Counted from the stretch's first letter, positions 31,747-43,289 are shown. The stretch: 64,000 nt of DNA from Bos javanicus (GCF_032452875.1 NC_083897.1:7980854-8044853); one strand, 5' to 3'. Numbers and translations: made by a program. Notes: generated by a model not told the origin, from the sequence alone.

Positions 31747-31960
31747 TGTGTGTGTGTTCAGTTGTGTCCGACTCTGCAACCTCATGGACTCTAGCCTGCC
31801 AGGCTCCTCTGTCCATGGAATTCACCAGGCAAGAATATTAGAGTGGGTTGCCATGCCCTCCTCCAGGAGATCTTCCCTACTCCAGGGATCGGACCCTCAT
31901 CTCCTGTGTCTCCTGAATTGGCAGGCAGATTCTTTACCTCTGCGCCACCTGGGAAGCCCA
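31747..31960 (-). mobile_element. Bov-tA SINE
   Basis: Antisense, TG-rich tail side (gtgtgtgtgttcagttgtgt) to ctctgcgccacctgggaagc. It ends 13 bp from the tRNA-Asp-like sequence. Confidence 0.93.
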
Positions 31961-31973
31961 AAATTTGACATTC

Positions 31974-32045
31974 CTCCCCGTCAGGCAATCAAACCCCAGT
32001 TTCCCACATGACAGGTGGGGATACTCACCACTATACTAATTAGGA
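31974..32045 (-). pseudogene. tRNA-Asp(GTC) pseudogene
   Basis: Read on the minus strand, 72 nt align end to end with mammalian tRNA-Asp. The D-arm and A box (tagtatagtggtgagtatcc) and the anticodon loop cctgtca with anticodon GTC are intact. I count about 10 differences from the standard gene. Most are C-to-T or G-to-A, including the B-box change GGTTCGA to GGTTTGA and changes that unpair the acceptor and T stems. It should not fold or be transcribed well. It is not the tRNA-Glu head of a SINE and has no Bov-A body attached. Confidence 0.85.
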
Positions 32046-32207
32046 GTGGGGCTACAAATTGATCCCCTTCTTTACACCTCAGCTAAGATGGCCTTCGAGA
32101 CACAATAACATCTCTAGCACTTTTTTTTCCTATTTTTAAAAATTGAGATATAATTTGCATAAAATTATAGATTTTATTTTTAATGAAGGGTTTTTATTTT
32201 TATTTAC

Positions 32208-32413
32208 TCCTTTTTTTAATATTTATTTATTTGGCTGTGTTGGATCTTAGTTGCATCATTTGGGATCTTTCCTTACTGCACAAGGACTTTCTAGGTGTGA
32301 CACTCAGGTTTAGTTGCTCCAAGGCATGTGGGATCTTAGTTCCCCCACCAGGGATGGAACCTATGTCCCCTGCACTGCAAGGCATCTTAACCACTGGACC
32401 ACCAGGAAAGTCC
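32208..32413 (-). mobile_element. CHR-type tRNA-Glu SINE, long form
   Basis: atatttatttatttggctgt, gcatgtgggatcttagttcc and ccactggaccaccaggaaag. Confidence 0.9.
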
Positions 32414-32529
32414 CATAACATATATTTCAAGTGTATTTCTTGATGAGTTTTTGACAAATATATATACCCACATAAGAATCTCTGCTGTCAAGATATAGAA
32501 CATTTTTATCACCTTGCAAGATCCCCACT

Positions 32530-32935
32530 CAAACTTGCAAATAGTAGATAAATAAGTCCTAGTGATCTAATCCACAGCATAGTGATTATAGTCATCAATA
32601 CTATATTATAAACTGTGAAGTTGCTATGAGACTAGATTTTAATTGTTCTCACAACAAGAAAGAAATAATAATTATGTGACATAGAAAGTGAAAGTGAAGT
32701 CGCTCAGTCGTGTCCGACTCTTTGCGATCCGTGGACTGTAGCCCACCAAACTCCTCTGTCCATTGGATTCTCCCGGCAAGAATACTGGAGTGGGTTGCCA
32801 TTTCCTTCTCCATGTGACATAGAGGTGTTAGCTAACACTACAGTGGTAATCATATTAAAATAAATAAATGTATCAAATGCCATATTATACACCTTAAACT
32901 TACACATTATATGACAACTATATCTCAAATTTTAA
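32530..32935 (+). mobile_element. L1 3' UTR end
   Basis: Sense-oriented L1 3' end (gtggtaatcatattaaaata, ttatacaccttaaacttaca, tatgacaactatatctcaaa), interrupted by one Bov-A at 32686-32811. Confidence 0.75.
32686..32811 (-). mobile_element. Bov-A SINE monomer
   Basis: Single antisense monomer with an exact 12 bp target-site duplication, atgtgacataga (32674-32685 and 32812-32823). Confidence 0.96.
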
Positions 32936-33041
32936 AAGTTCCCCCTTGCCCATTTCCAGTTACCACCATTATCCCCCAAGGGGCAACCACTGGTTTGATT
33001 TCCATTTATAAATGCTTCATATATTGGAGTAATGATAATAC

Positions 33042-33083
33042 TTGGTTGGCCAAAAAGTTCGTTTGGGTTTTTCATACGCATCT
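33042..33083 (+). mobile_element. Mariner MITE fragment
   Basis: ttggttggccaaaaagttcg followed by tttgggtttttcatacgcat is one terminus of the same family as 18096-18174. The Bov-tA begins directly after it, so the other terminus was lost. Confidence 0.85.
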
Positions 33084-33290
33084 GGGGCTTCCCTATTGGC
33101 TCAGACAATAAAGAGTCCACCTGCAGTGCAGAAGGCATGAGTACAATCCCTGGGTAGGGAAGATCCCCTGGAGAAGGAAATGGCTACCCATTCCAATATT
33201 CTTGCCTGGACAATCCCATGGACATAGGAGCCTGGTGGGCTACAGTCCATGGGGTTGCAAAGAGTCAGACATGACTGAGTGACTAAGCAA
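33084..33290 (+). mobile_element. Bov-tA SINE
   Basis: ggggcttccctattggctca head, Bov-A body to atgactgagtgactaagcaa. Confidence 0.93.
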
Positions 33291-33699
33291 GCAATAAAAG
33301 CATTTAATAATAAATATTTCATATAAATGTACTTATAATTTATGAACTCTTGTATATGGTTTCTTTTGCTCAACTTTATGTTTCTGAGATTCTACAGTTT
33401 GTTGTCTATATCAGCAGTTTCTTATTTTTAATTGCTGAGTAGTATTCCATTGAATGGCTGTGCCACAGTTTTTTTATCCATTCACCCAATGATGGACAAT
33501 TGAGTTGTTTATTAACAAAATGGCTATGATTATTTGCATATAATTCAACATTGTTTTGAATCCTGAAGAAGTGCCCATATGCAAGCATCTTCTTTTCCTT
33601 TTATTATAGAATACTTCAAACATTCAAACAAATATAGAGAATAGTAAAATAATAATAAGATATCTCTGTAACCACCCATTCATTTTTCCCCTTTTATAT

Positions 33700-34235
33700 A
33701 TGCTTTATTTTTTAGAGCAGCTGTAGGTTCCCAGAAAAATTGAGCAGAAAGTACAGCATTCTCGTATACCCCTTGCCCCATGGATACGTAGCTTTGCCTA
33801 TTATCAACATCTCTCATCAGGGCAGTACATTTGTTACAACTGATGAACCTACACTGATACAGCATAATAACCCAAAGTCCATAGTTTACATTAGGATTCA
33901 CTCCTGGTGTTGTACATTGTATGTGTGTGTGTGCTCAGTCACTCAGTTGTGTCCAACTCTTCACAACCCAGTGGACTGTAGCCCACCAGGCTCCTCTGTC
34001 CATGGAATTTTCCAGGCAAGAATACTGGAGCAGGTTGCCATTTCCTGGTCTAGGGGATCTTCCTGACCCAGCAAATGAACCTGTGTCTCCTGCATTGACA
34101 GGTGGATTTTTTTTTTTTTTTTTTTTACCACTAAGCCACCTGGGAAGCCGTATACATCGTATAGAGTTAAACAAATGTATAATGACATATACATACGTAT
34201 ATCACCTTGCTCTGTCAACTGAGAGAGCTTAGTAG
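33700..34235 (-). mobile_element. L1M fragment
   Basis: Antisense L1M (gagcagctgtaggttcccag, aagtccatagtttacattag, ggtgttgtacattgtat, then aaatgtataatgacatatac), split by one Bov-tA. Confidence 0.75.
33926..34149 (-). mobile_element. Bov-tA SINE with an internal poly(T) expansion
   Basis: Antisense copy, tail gtgtgtgtgtgctcagtcac to ccacctgggaagcc. A run of about 21 T at 34106-34126 replaces the usual ttc of gattctttacc inside the tRNA-derived part. Confidence 0.93.
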
Positions 34236-34440
34236 CAATGAGAATCCAGTAGCAACAAGCACATCTAACACCCAGATCTTGGTTTCTAATACCAATAAAA
34301 GCAACGAGGGCTCCATAGAGAAATGACTAATTCTAGAAATGGGCCAAGAAATATACAAGAAGAACCTGGATCATCTTGTAGTGCCAGAAAGTAAGGACAT
34401 GCTAAAAAACAAAGAAACAAAGAACCTACACAATGATGAT

Positions 34441-34672
34441 AAAGTGAAAGTGAAGTCGCTCGATCGTGTCCAATTCTTTGCGACCCCATGGACTGTAGCT
34501 CAACAGTCCATGAAGGAAGGAGGAAGGCTCCTCCTTCCATGGGATTTTCCAGGCAAGAGTACTGGAGTGGGTTGCCATTTCCTTCTCCAGAGGATCTTCC
34601 TGACCCAGGGATCAAACCCGGGTCTCCCGCATTATAAGCAGATGCTTTACTGTCTGAGCCACCAGGGAAGTC
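34441..34672 (-). mobile_element. Bov-tA SINE with an internal insertion
   Basis: Antisense. The body carries an extra segment (34502-34528, cagtccatgaaggaaggagg) in the Bov-A part, partly a repeat of its own sequence. Confidence 0.92.
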
Positions 34673-35650
34673 TTTGGCCTCTGGCTATTATGATGCAATG
34701 ATGCAATGATGATGAAGGTATATTAAAGGGACACAGGAGTCAGATGAATGAATTCCCTTTAGCCAAATCTAGAACAATTTGAGCAACCAAATAAAGTGGT
34801 ATTTATCCATTAGTCTATACTGATATAAACAAATGATTGAATAAATAAATAAATGGAGGAGAAGGACTAAATATCACATGCAGAAGAATTCCAAATAATT
34901 TATGTAGCTATTCCACCCTCACAGAGATAGAGCATGACTACCTACTCCTTAGTGTGGGCTAAGCATAATGACAGCCTTCCAAAGAGTACAGTATGGAAAT
35001 GGTCTCAAACGAGTAACTTTACAGTGAAGTAATCTGAAAAACACTACCTCAGCCAGGTGATCAAGATCAGCATCAGCAGTGGTAAGTCATGTTGATAACG
35101 TCTACCCTTCATATGGCGTGATGAGAATAAGACTTTACCTCTATGTCCTTCCTCCTTAAAATACATAACCCCAGTTTAATCATGAGAAAAATATCAGACA
35201 AATCCCAATTGAGGAACATTCTACAAAATACCTGAGCAGTACTCCTCAAAACAGTACTGTACCAGTACTCCTCAAAAGCAAGAAAAGTTTAGGAAAATAT
35301 CATAGGTAAGAAAAGTGTAAGGAAACCTGACAACTAAAGGTAACGTGGTAACCTAGATGGGTTCCTGGAAGAGGAAAAGGACACTAGGTAAAAACCAAGG
35401 AAATCTGAATGAGATATGTACTTATTCAATAATAATGTACCAGTGTTGACTCATTAATTGTGACAAATGCCCCATGCTACTTACAAGAACTTAATAATAG
35501 GGGAAACTGAATGTGTACTAGTATATGTTACCTCTTTGTACTGTGTTTGCAATTTTTCTTTAAATCTAAAGCAATTCTAAAATAAAATGTTTATTCTTTA
35601 AAAATGTTGCATATCCAGTTGTAGGCACATTCTGCAGAACCAATTTGCCT

Positions 35651-35836
35651 GTTGTATAGCACAGGGAATATAGCCGATATTTTATAGTAACTAAATGGAG
35701 TATAATCTATAAAAATATTGAATCACAATATTGCACATCTGAAACCAATAAAATATTGTAAATCAACTATACTTCAATAAAAATAAATAGATAAAAATAA
35801 ATAAACGAAATCTCTAAAATCTAAAAACAAACAAAA
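35651..35836 (+). mobile_element. Ruminant L1 3' end insertion
   Basis: gttgtatagcacagggaata to the A-rich tail after tatacttcaataaaaataaa. It is flanked by the target-site duplication accaatttgcct (35639-35650 and 35837-35848). Extremely 5'-truncated (under 200 bp). Confidence 0.93.
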
Positions 35837-36219
35837 ACCAATTTGCCTAGACTCTTCAAAAAAGTCAATGTTATGAAAGGCACAAAAAAGGCAGTGGAAC
35901 TTTACTAGACTAGAGACTAAAGGAAATGACACCTAAATATAATGTGTGACATTTGAGTGGATTCTAGATGGAGTTTAAAATAACACTAAAGGACATTATT
36001 ACAATAATTGGAGAAATTTTAATACAGATGGTAAATGAGATAAAAGTGGGATGACAAGCATTAAAATGCCCTGAATGTGATCAGTATATTGTGGCTATGT
36101 AGAAGAATGCCTTTACTTTAGGAAATACATGCTGAAGTATTTAGGAATTAAGTGCAATTTGCTCTCAAATGACTCAGAAAAAGAGTACTGTATATTTACA
36201 CATAGATAAAGCAAATGTG

Positions 36220-36498
36220 TGGAGAAGGCAATGGCACCCCACTCCAGTACTCTTGCCTGGAAAGTCCCATGGACGGAGGAGCCTGGTAGGCTGCAGTCCA
36301 TGGGGTCGCGAAGGGTCTGACATGACTGAACGACTTCACTTTCACTTTTCACTTTCACGCATTGGAGAAGGAAATGGCAACCCACTCCAGTATTCTTGCC
36401 TGGAGAATCCCAGGGACGGGGAAGCCTGGTGGGCTGCCATCTATGGGGTCGCACAGAGTCGGACACGACTGAAGCGACTTAGCAGCAGCAGCAGCAGC
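36220..36498 (+). mobile_element. Bov-A2 SINE, full dimer
   Basis: Two complete monomers and an (AGC)n tail. Exact 12 bp target-site duplication aaagcaaatgtg (36208-36219 and 36499-36510). Confidence 0.97.
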
Positions 36499-36600
36499 AA
36501 AGCAAATGTGGCAACATGCTTATAATTGATAAGGGGTATGTTCCATTATTCTTGCAACTTAGTATTTTAAAGGTTTCAAAATAAAAAATTAGGAGGGATA

Positions 36601-38330
36601 ATCATGTTGCAAAGAACATTTTTGCACATATCTTCTTGGGCACATGAAACTCTAGGTTATACTTAGAAGTAGACTTTCTGAGTCATAAATATGAGCATCT
36701 GTAGCTTTACTAGTTTTTGCTTAATTACTCTCCAAAGTGGTTATATCAACTTATACTTCCTTTACATTTCACTACATCTTCACACAACACTGTCAGTTCT
36801 CATTTATACCAATCTGATGGGTGTAAGTGTCATATTATTGCTTTTCCCCCAACATTTTGTTATGAAAAAAAAATTAAACACATAGTAAAGTTTTTTTTAA
36901 AAAATATGCAGTGAATCTGGGTGGTGGCTGTATGAGCATTTTGTCCTAGTTGCTTTATCACATGTCTATCCATCCCTCTATCCATAATTCAATCCATCAT
37001 ATTTTATAACACATTTAGAAGAAAATTGAACACATCAGTATACTTCACTCATAAACGTGTCAGCATGCATATCATTAGTGAGAATTCATATTTCCTTACA
37101 TATTTTTAAGGTAAAATTTATTTACAGTTGAATATTTAAACCAGAATAATATATTCACTGAGTTCTAACAAATGTATATACACCTGTGTGGCCCAAACCT
37201 CCATTGAAATATAGAACAGTACCGTCACCCCTAGAAAGTTCCCTAATTCCCCTCCAAGTCAGTCCCTGGTCCCACTCCCACCAGGTAACACTATTCTGTT
37301 TTTTTTTTTCATGATAGATTAGTTTTTAATCTGTTCTGAATATAATAGGTACTCTTTTGTGAAAAATCTCCTTCAGCCAGCGTAATGTTTGTGAGACCCA
37401 CCCAGGTTGCTATATCTGTCACTGGTTTGTTCCTTTTTATTGCTGAGTAGAATTCCGTTGTATGCCATAGCTTGTTCATACATTTTTCTGGTGATGGACA
37501 ATTTGTGTCTTCTCTGTGTTTGGCTTTATAAATAAGGCTGCTAAGAACATTCTTGCCAAGTCTGTTTGTGGACATATCTTTTCATCTCTCTTGGGTTTTA
37601 ATCTGCATGTCTCTGATTACTAATGAAACTGAACATATTTTCATATTAAGCATCTTTCATTTTATACATTATCTACTTGTATGATTTGTTCATTTTTCTG
37701 TTGAGCTGTTTGTCCTTAATTTTCTAACTAATTTTTATTGGAGTATAGTTGCTTTACAATATTCTGTTAGTTTCTGCTGTACAGCAAATGAATCAGCTTC
37801 ATGCATGCATATATCCCCTCTGTTTTGGACTTTCCTTCCCATTTAGGTCACCACAGAGCATTTAATTTTTTTTAAGAAATTCTTTATTTGGATGATAATT
37901 TTGTATTTCTTACATGTTGCAAATATCTTGTCTTTCCATTTTGTTTATGGGATGTGTTCTTATGCAGAAGTTTTAAATTTTAATATAGCCAAATTTAAAA
38001 CTTTTTCCTTTACATTTAATACTTTATCCATCTTGTCTATGACACTGATCTTTGGTCTAAGGCACACATTCCCTGGGGCTTCCCAGGTGGCGATAGTGGT
38101 AAAGAACTCACTTGCCAATGCTGGAGATGTAAGAGATGTGGGTTTGATCAGCGGGTGGGGAAGATCCCCTGCAGAAGGGAATGGCAACCCACTCCAGTAT
38201 TCTTGCCTGGAGAGTCCCATGGACAGAGGAACCCGGTGAGCTACAGTCTATGGGGTCACAAGAAGCTGGAATGACTAAAGTGACTTAGTACGCAAGCACG
38301 CTCACATTCCCTAGGGGTATGTGAAAACTT
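36601..38330 (-). mobile_element. L1M region, antisense, composite
   Basis: Antisense L1 landmarks run through the segment: tctccaaagtggttatatca near 36730, gctgagtagaattccgttgt near 37440, a younger L1 3' piece at about 37725-37862 (tttctgctgtacagcaaatg), and ORF2-like sequence near 37890-38070. At least two L1 copies are present, split again by a Bov-tA. Confidence 0.7.
38075..38302 (+). mobile_element. Bov-tA SINE
   Basis: ggggcttcccaggtggcgat head to gactaaagtgacttagtacg. Target-site duplication cacattccct at 38065-38074 and 38303-38312. Confidence 0.95.
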
Positions 38331-38582
38331 TAAGATATTTAATATGGATGACTTTGAAGGAATTGATTTCTAGATATTCAACTTCCATACTTATTCTTTC
38401 TTAAAACTGAAATATTTCAGAATGCCTGTTTAGTGGCCTCATTCTGGGTCTCTTTTTTCATCTTTCCTTTCACAAAATTCTGTGTTCATTTTCCCTAACC
38501 TGAATTTAATATTGTTCATTGTCCCAAGTAGAAAACCTCTGGTGAGCCAAACAAAGAGGCAAATCAAAATATTTGTGTTAAA

Positions 38583-38640
38583 CAATATATATATATATAT
38601 ATATGTATATATAGGGTGTACACACACACATATATATGTG
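38583..38640. repeat. (TA)n and (CA)n microsatellite
   Basis: acaatatatatatatatata followed by gtgtacacacacacatatat. Alternating purine-pyrimidine throughout. Confidence 0.88.
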
Positions 38641-38885
38641 AAATTATAGAAAAGGGAAAATAAATTCACAGTGAAAGCAATCAGAACAGTGGTTGCTTCT
38701 GGGGTGGAAATGAAGATTGACTGCCTCAAACAAACAAACAAACAAAACCACAAGAGCAAATAATATGCATGTTGAAGTATTTAGGAGTAAAGTGTAGAAA
38801 TGCCTGAAACTTATTAATACTTTGAAATGCATTAAAAATATAAGAAGGATTGATGGACTGATAGAGGGCTGGGTAGATGGAAAGA

Positions 38886-39001
38886 CTGTTGTTGTTCAGT
38901 CACTAAGTCGTGTCTGACTCTTTGTGACTCCCTGGACTGTAGCATGCCAGGCTACCGTGTCCTTCACTATGTCCTGGAGTTTGCTCAAACTCATGTCTAC
39001 T
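38886..39001 (-). mobile_element. Bov-A/BovB tail fragment
   Basis: Antisense 115 bp unit (ttgttgttcagtcactaagt to tttgctcaaactcatgtcta) with the 10 bp direct repeat gatggaaaga (38876-38885 and 39002-39011). It lacks the usual second half, so a severely truncated BovB is as likely as a SINE. Confidence 0.88.
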
Positions 39002-39073
39002 GATGGAAAGATAGGTAATAAAGAAAACGTAGCAAAATGCTAATTACAGTATCTTGGTGCCAAGAATATGGAT

Positions 39074-39500
39074 TCAGTTCAGTCGCTCAGTCGTGTCTCT
39101 TTGCGACCCCATGAACCACAGCACACCAGGCCTCCCTGTCCATCACCAACTCCCGGAGTCCACCCAAATCCATGTCCATTGTGTCGATGATGCCATCCAA
39201 CCATCTCATCCTCTGTCGTCCCCTTCTCCTCCTGCCCTCAATCTTTCCCAGCATCAGGGTCTTTTCAAATGAGTCAGCTCTTCGCATCAGGTGGCCAAAG
39301 TATTGGAGTTTCAGCTTCAACATCAGTCCTTCCAATGAACACCCAGGACTGATCTCCTTTAGAATGGACTGGTTGGATCTCCTTGCAGTCCAAGGGACTC
39401 TCAAGAGTCTTCTCCAACACCACAGTTCAAAAGCATCAATTCTTCAGTGCTCAGCTTTCTTTATATCCAACTCTCACATCCATACATGACCACTGGAAAA
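39074..39500 (-). mobile_element. BovB LINE 3' end with perfect target-site duplication
   Basis: Antisense tail tcagttcagtcgctcagtcg back to ctcacatccatacatgacca. The exact 15 bp duplication gccaagaatatggat (39059-39073 and 39501-39515) proves one truncated insertion into the L1M. Confidence 0.97.
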
Positions 39501-39552
39501 GCCAAGAATATGGATACTTGTGTACAATTCTATCAACTTCTCTTTCTGTATT

Positions 39553-39681
39553 TTTATATATTTTATTTTTTTGGCCGAGCCATACAGCCTGTGGGAACTT
39601 TGTTCTCTAGTCAAGGATTGAACCCTCACCCCATGCACTGGAAGAGCAGAGTCTTAACCACTGGACCACCAGAGAAGTCCC
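39553..39681 (-). mobile_element. CHR-type tRNA-Glu SINE
   Basis: tatattttatttttttggcc at the tail, gaaccctcaccccatgcact, ccactggaccaccagagaag. Confidence 0.9.
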
Positions 39682-40583
39682 CTCTATTTGCTTTTAAATT
39701 TCCATAACAACATATTAGAGGAGAGGAATAACATGTAAAAAACTACTGATGCTCAAGAATTCTCCTCTAATTCTCTTGTGTCTTTCACTGCTCCTAAGAA
39801 GTCCATGAGAACAAAGCAATAAGAGTTTGGGTAAGAAACATTGAAGATGGTAATGCCTTATTTCATCTAGGCAACATCTATCTTAGAATTAGAATTCAGA
39901 AATGAGATAGTTTTTACAAGGAATGCATTAACACATTTTTATTTGAGTTTCAAACAGACTTTTTAAAACAAAATAAGTCTCATTTGACTTTTTTTATGAA
40001 TAGAACTGATGCTAACAATTAGAATATATGGTGGGCATTTTACATAAACTGCATAAACTTAAACCAGCAGCTCCCACAAGTTTTGAAGAAAATAAATTTA
40101 AAGCACAAGATAAAACAGAATCATTTTATTTTAAAATACTATATTAGCAAAAATTCATTCAAATTAACAGTATTTTCATTTTTCCAGCCCTTTCTGAACA
40201 TATCAGGTTAAATAAATTTCCTCTAAGCAAAAAAGTAAATAGCTATAGTTATCTAAAAAGTCATCTAAAAAGTCTTTTCGGTATAGCTACTAGAAATGGA
40301 GAAAGTGAATGACTCTAGTGAAAGAGTAACAAATCCGTTTGCAAATCAGGTGGTTTCCAATCCTTTGCTTCCAACAAATTTGAAGGAAAATCTAATTAGG
40401 AAGTCAGACAGCAGACCATAAAAAGACATTTCTGACAGATCACTATGTGATTCTGGCAAACAACTCAGAGTTCAAATAATCAAATTACATTGCTATTACA
40501 ATACTATTAATACTTATATTTCTATATTCTTATATGTTTGAGCAAGTTTCTCAGTGTATCTATCTGTAAAAATAAAAACATTT
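39682..40583. other. Unassigned AT-rich DNA
   Basis: About 0.9 kb without a recognisable repeat, RNA or exon. Confidence 0.4.
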
Positions 40584-40701
40584 TGGTTGCCATTTTCTTC
40601 TCCAGGGGATCTTCCCAACCTGGGGATCTTCCCAACCCAGGGTTCAAACCTGGGTCTCCCACATTGCAGGAAGACGCTTTACAGTCTGAGCCACCAAGGA
40701 A
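40584..40701 (-). mobile_element. Bov-tA tRNA-half fragment
   Basis: Antisense, ggttgccattttcttctcca to ctgagccaccaaggaagt. The motif ggatcttcccaac is repeated twice in tandem (40608-40636). Confidence 0.9.
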
Positions 40702-40900
40702 GTAAAAATGAAAACAAATAGAATTGAAACTGAATTCTCATTCTAGCAGGAAGTAGTATTAATCCATACATACATGAGAGGAAAAAATCCAGCTCATTCA
40801 AGAGTGCATTTTCAAATTGGGCTTTTAATGTTTTCAATTCATTAATCAAAATGTCTAGAATATTCATGTTTTGAGAAATTTCATACCAATAATAATGGTT

Positions 40901-41095
40901 GTGAGTGAAAGTCGCTCAGTCGTATCCAACTCTTTGCAACCCCATCGACTATACAGTCCATGGAATTCTCCAGGCCAGGATACTGGAGTGGGTAGCCATG
41001 CCCTTCTCCAGGGCATCTTCCCAACCCAGGGATCAAACCCAGGTCTCCCACATTGCAGGTGGATTCTTTACCAGCTGAGCCACAAGGGAAGCCCT
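40901..41095 (-). mobile_element. Bov-tA SINE
   Basis: Complete antisense copy. Exact 13 bp target-site duplication aataataatggtt (40888-40900 and 41096-41108). Confidence 0.96.
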
Positions 41096-41129
41096 AATAA
41101 TAATGGTTACAATAACTCAATCCAGAGAA

Positions 41130-41263
41130 TCTTTTTTTTTATTATTACTTTTTTTGGGGCCACGTGGCATGGCTTGCAGGATTGTAGTTCCGTGATCGAT
41201 CAATCTCATTCTGTTGCAGTGGAAGCCAGGAATCTTAATCATTAGACCACTAGGGAAGTCCCT
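41130..41263 (-). mobile_element. CHR-type tRNA-Glu SINE, diverged
   Basis: T-rich start, tggcatggcttgcaggattg, ccactagggaagtccct. The B box is degraded. Confidence 0.85.
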
Positions 41264-41824
41264 CACAGAAATTCCTGATAGTTAAAAACTTATAGGACAT
41301 AGCCTAAAATTTTATTTTATGTATACATTTTTTTTGCTGCAAAGAAATAAGGTGATCAAAAAAATACTAGTAAGCAAAAAATATATCATATTAAGATAAA
41401 ATTCTATGAGAAAAGTGGAATGGAAAAATGAAGTAAAGACAAAAATAGATATAAATTTTCTGACTGTTAGAGAAGAACTTATTCCTTTAATTTTCAAATG
41501 GGTGACAATGAGTATCAAATCACCATAGTATTTAGATTTCGTATTTAGATTTCATCTAAAATAACCACGGATTTGTTTTTAATGCCAACATTTAGAATAC
41601 ATTGGAAATTATATCCTGTGTAATTATTTTAACTCTATAATGAAAACATTTTTATGTCACCATTAAACACATGAAAGAAGATGCATAATTTTTCAAAATT
41701 CTTTTAGAGATATGAGAGCAAAAAAACACAAAAATCACTAGTCTAAAAAATCTTTTTCTACCCTATGATGCACTTATAATTTCTTAAATTTTCTATAAAA
41801 ATGTAAAAGCTTTGCTTCTTATAT
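41264..41824. other. Unassigned AT-rich DNA
   Basis: Very AT-rich. No recognised element or exon. Confidence 0.4.
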
Positions 41825-42345
41825 TTATGTCTAATCAATATTTATATCTCTAATCAATTTGGAATTGACTTTTTTGTAGAATGTCAAGTAGAGAAATATA
41901 TTTTTCCCAGAAACAAAGCCCAGATAGACACAGCATCATTTCTTGACTGGTCGATTTACTCTTTCTTCACTTATTTGTAATGCAACCTTGGTCGTATATC
42001 AAGTTTCCATTCAGAAACATGTGGGTCTATTTCAGCCACTCCTTTCTATTTCGCTGGACTCTGCCTCTGTGTGAACCATATCACGTTGTCTAAATCATTA
42101 TAGCTTTTACAATAAGTCTTGATATCTAGAAGGGCAAGTCCCCACAAGTTTGTCTTCTTCCTCAAAAGTGTCTTGGCTATCCTTCACTGTTTGATTTTCC
42201 ATATGAGTTTTAGAATTAGTTTTCCAAATTCCATTAAAATTTCTGTTGGAATTTTTATTGGGAAATGCACAGGATCTAAATTTAGATTCATTGGGGAAAA
42301 TTATCTTCATGATACTGAATTTTCCAATCCATGAATATTGTGGTG
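41825..42345 (-). mobile_element. L1 ORF2 fragment, antisense
   Basis: Reverse-oriented L1 ORF2 wording: atatctagaagggcaagtcc, gtgtcttggctatccttcac, gaattttccaatccatgaat. A partial minus-strand frame (42107-42349) survives but is broken on both sides. Confidence 0.82.
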
Positions 42346-42912
42346 GCAAAGACAGCTAGTTGTCTGCCCAAAATTCATTCTCTTTTCCTTCCTAATAGAA
42401 CTCTGATTTATTCTGGGTGGAAACGTACCCAGATAAAAGAACACATGTTTCACTCTTCCTTGCAGCTAGGAATAGTCAAAGAGGTATAAGTGCAAGTCCC
42501 ATAAGGTTTCTGGGAAGGGCCTTTAAAGATGGGAAGACATGACTCAAACTCAGCTTCTGCCTCCTTTCTCTCACAAATATCCCATTTTCACAACTCTTGA
42601 AATCATGCCATTACACTCCATTCACACCACCACTGCCTCTGCTGGGACCTTCCTCATTTCCTGATTACTGCATTCACTCACCTCCTAAGTCGTCTCACCA
42701 CCACTTCCCTCTGCCCCATCCATCCTCTACTTTGCTATACCAGGATGATTTTTCTAAAACCCATTTCTCATCATTTCACTACCCTACTTAAAACTTTCTT
42801 GATGGTTTTCTTGCCTCCAGTAGTGGTTCTCCAACCTGGCTGGAAAGCAGATTTGGAAAGCACCAAAATCAACTGGAGAGCAGGGGGAAGCTTTACATCC
42901 TTCCCAAACAGT
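42346..42912. other. Unassigned, possible old repeats
   Basis: 42740-42830 (tttctaaaacccatttctca, tacttaaaactttcttgatg) resembles an L2-class 3' end. The rest is not recognised. No exon. Confidence 0.35.
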
Positions 42913-42913
42913 C

Positions 42914-43130
42914 TGGGGCTTCCCTGGTGGCTCAGTGGTAAAGAATCCACCTGCCAAGCAGTAGACATGGTTTCAATCCCTGGGTTGGAAAGATCCTCTG
43001 GGGGAGGAAATGGCAACCCATTCCAGTATTCTTGCCTGGGAAATCCCACGTACAGGGGAGCCTGCAGGCTACAGTCCATGGGGTCACAAAGAGTTGGACA
43101 CGACTTAGCAACTAAACACACACACACACA
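42914..43130 (+). mobile_element. Bov-tA SINE with (CA)n tail
   Basis: ggggcttccctggtggctca head, Bov-A body with a small deletion before gcaggctacagtcc, and an acacacacacacac tail. Confidence 0.94.
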
Positions 43131-43289
43131 CAAACATAGCCCACATTCACTGACTATGAATCACAGGAGGAGGGAGTGTCCCTTGCAAATCAATAGTTTC
43201 AAAAAGCTCTTCAGGTGATTCCAATGCATCACCCTGTTTGGGAACCACTGACTTATATGATAGAAGCCAAATTATTCAATGTGCTGCAA

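Larger units (their letters stand above)
32140..33600 (-). mobile_element. Ancient L1M LINE with several nested insertions
   Basis: Antisense L1M pieces at about 32140-32207, 32414-32529, 32936-33041 and 33291-33600 (gctgagtagtattccattga, ccattcacccaatgatggac) frame a CHR SINE, a plus-strand L1 3' end, a mariner fragment and a Bov-tA. Confidence 0.75.
34700..36600 (+). mobile_element. L1M 3' UTR, one or two tandem copies
   Basis: Sense L1M 3' untranslated wording appears twice in order. The first copy ends about 35600 (tgttgactcattaattgtga, ctaaaataaaatgtttattc). The second, 35600-36600, ends ggtttcaaaataaaaaatta. An L1 tail and a Bov-A2 are inserted in the second. No open frame remains. Confidence 0.75.
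38641..39552 (+). mobile_element. L1M 3' UTR split by two BovB-family insertions
   Basis: The sense L1M pieces 38641-38885, 39002-39073 and 39501-39552 (gaagtatttaggagtaaagt, cgtagcaaaatgctaattac, tgtacaattctatcaacttc) follow the same order as near 36120-36560. Confidence 0.75.
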
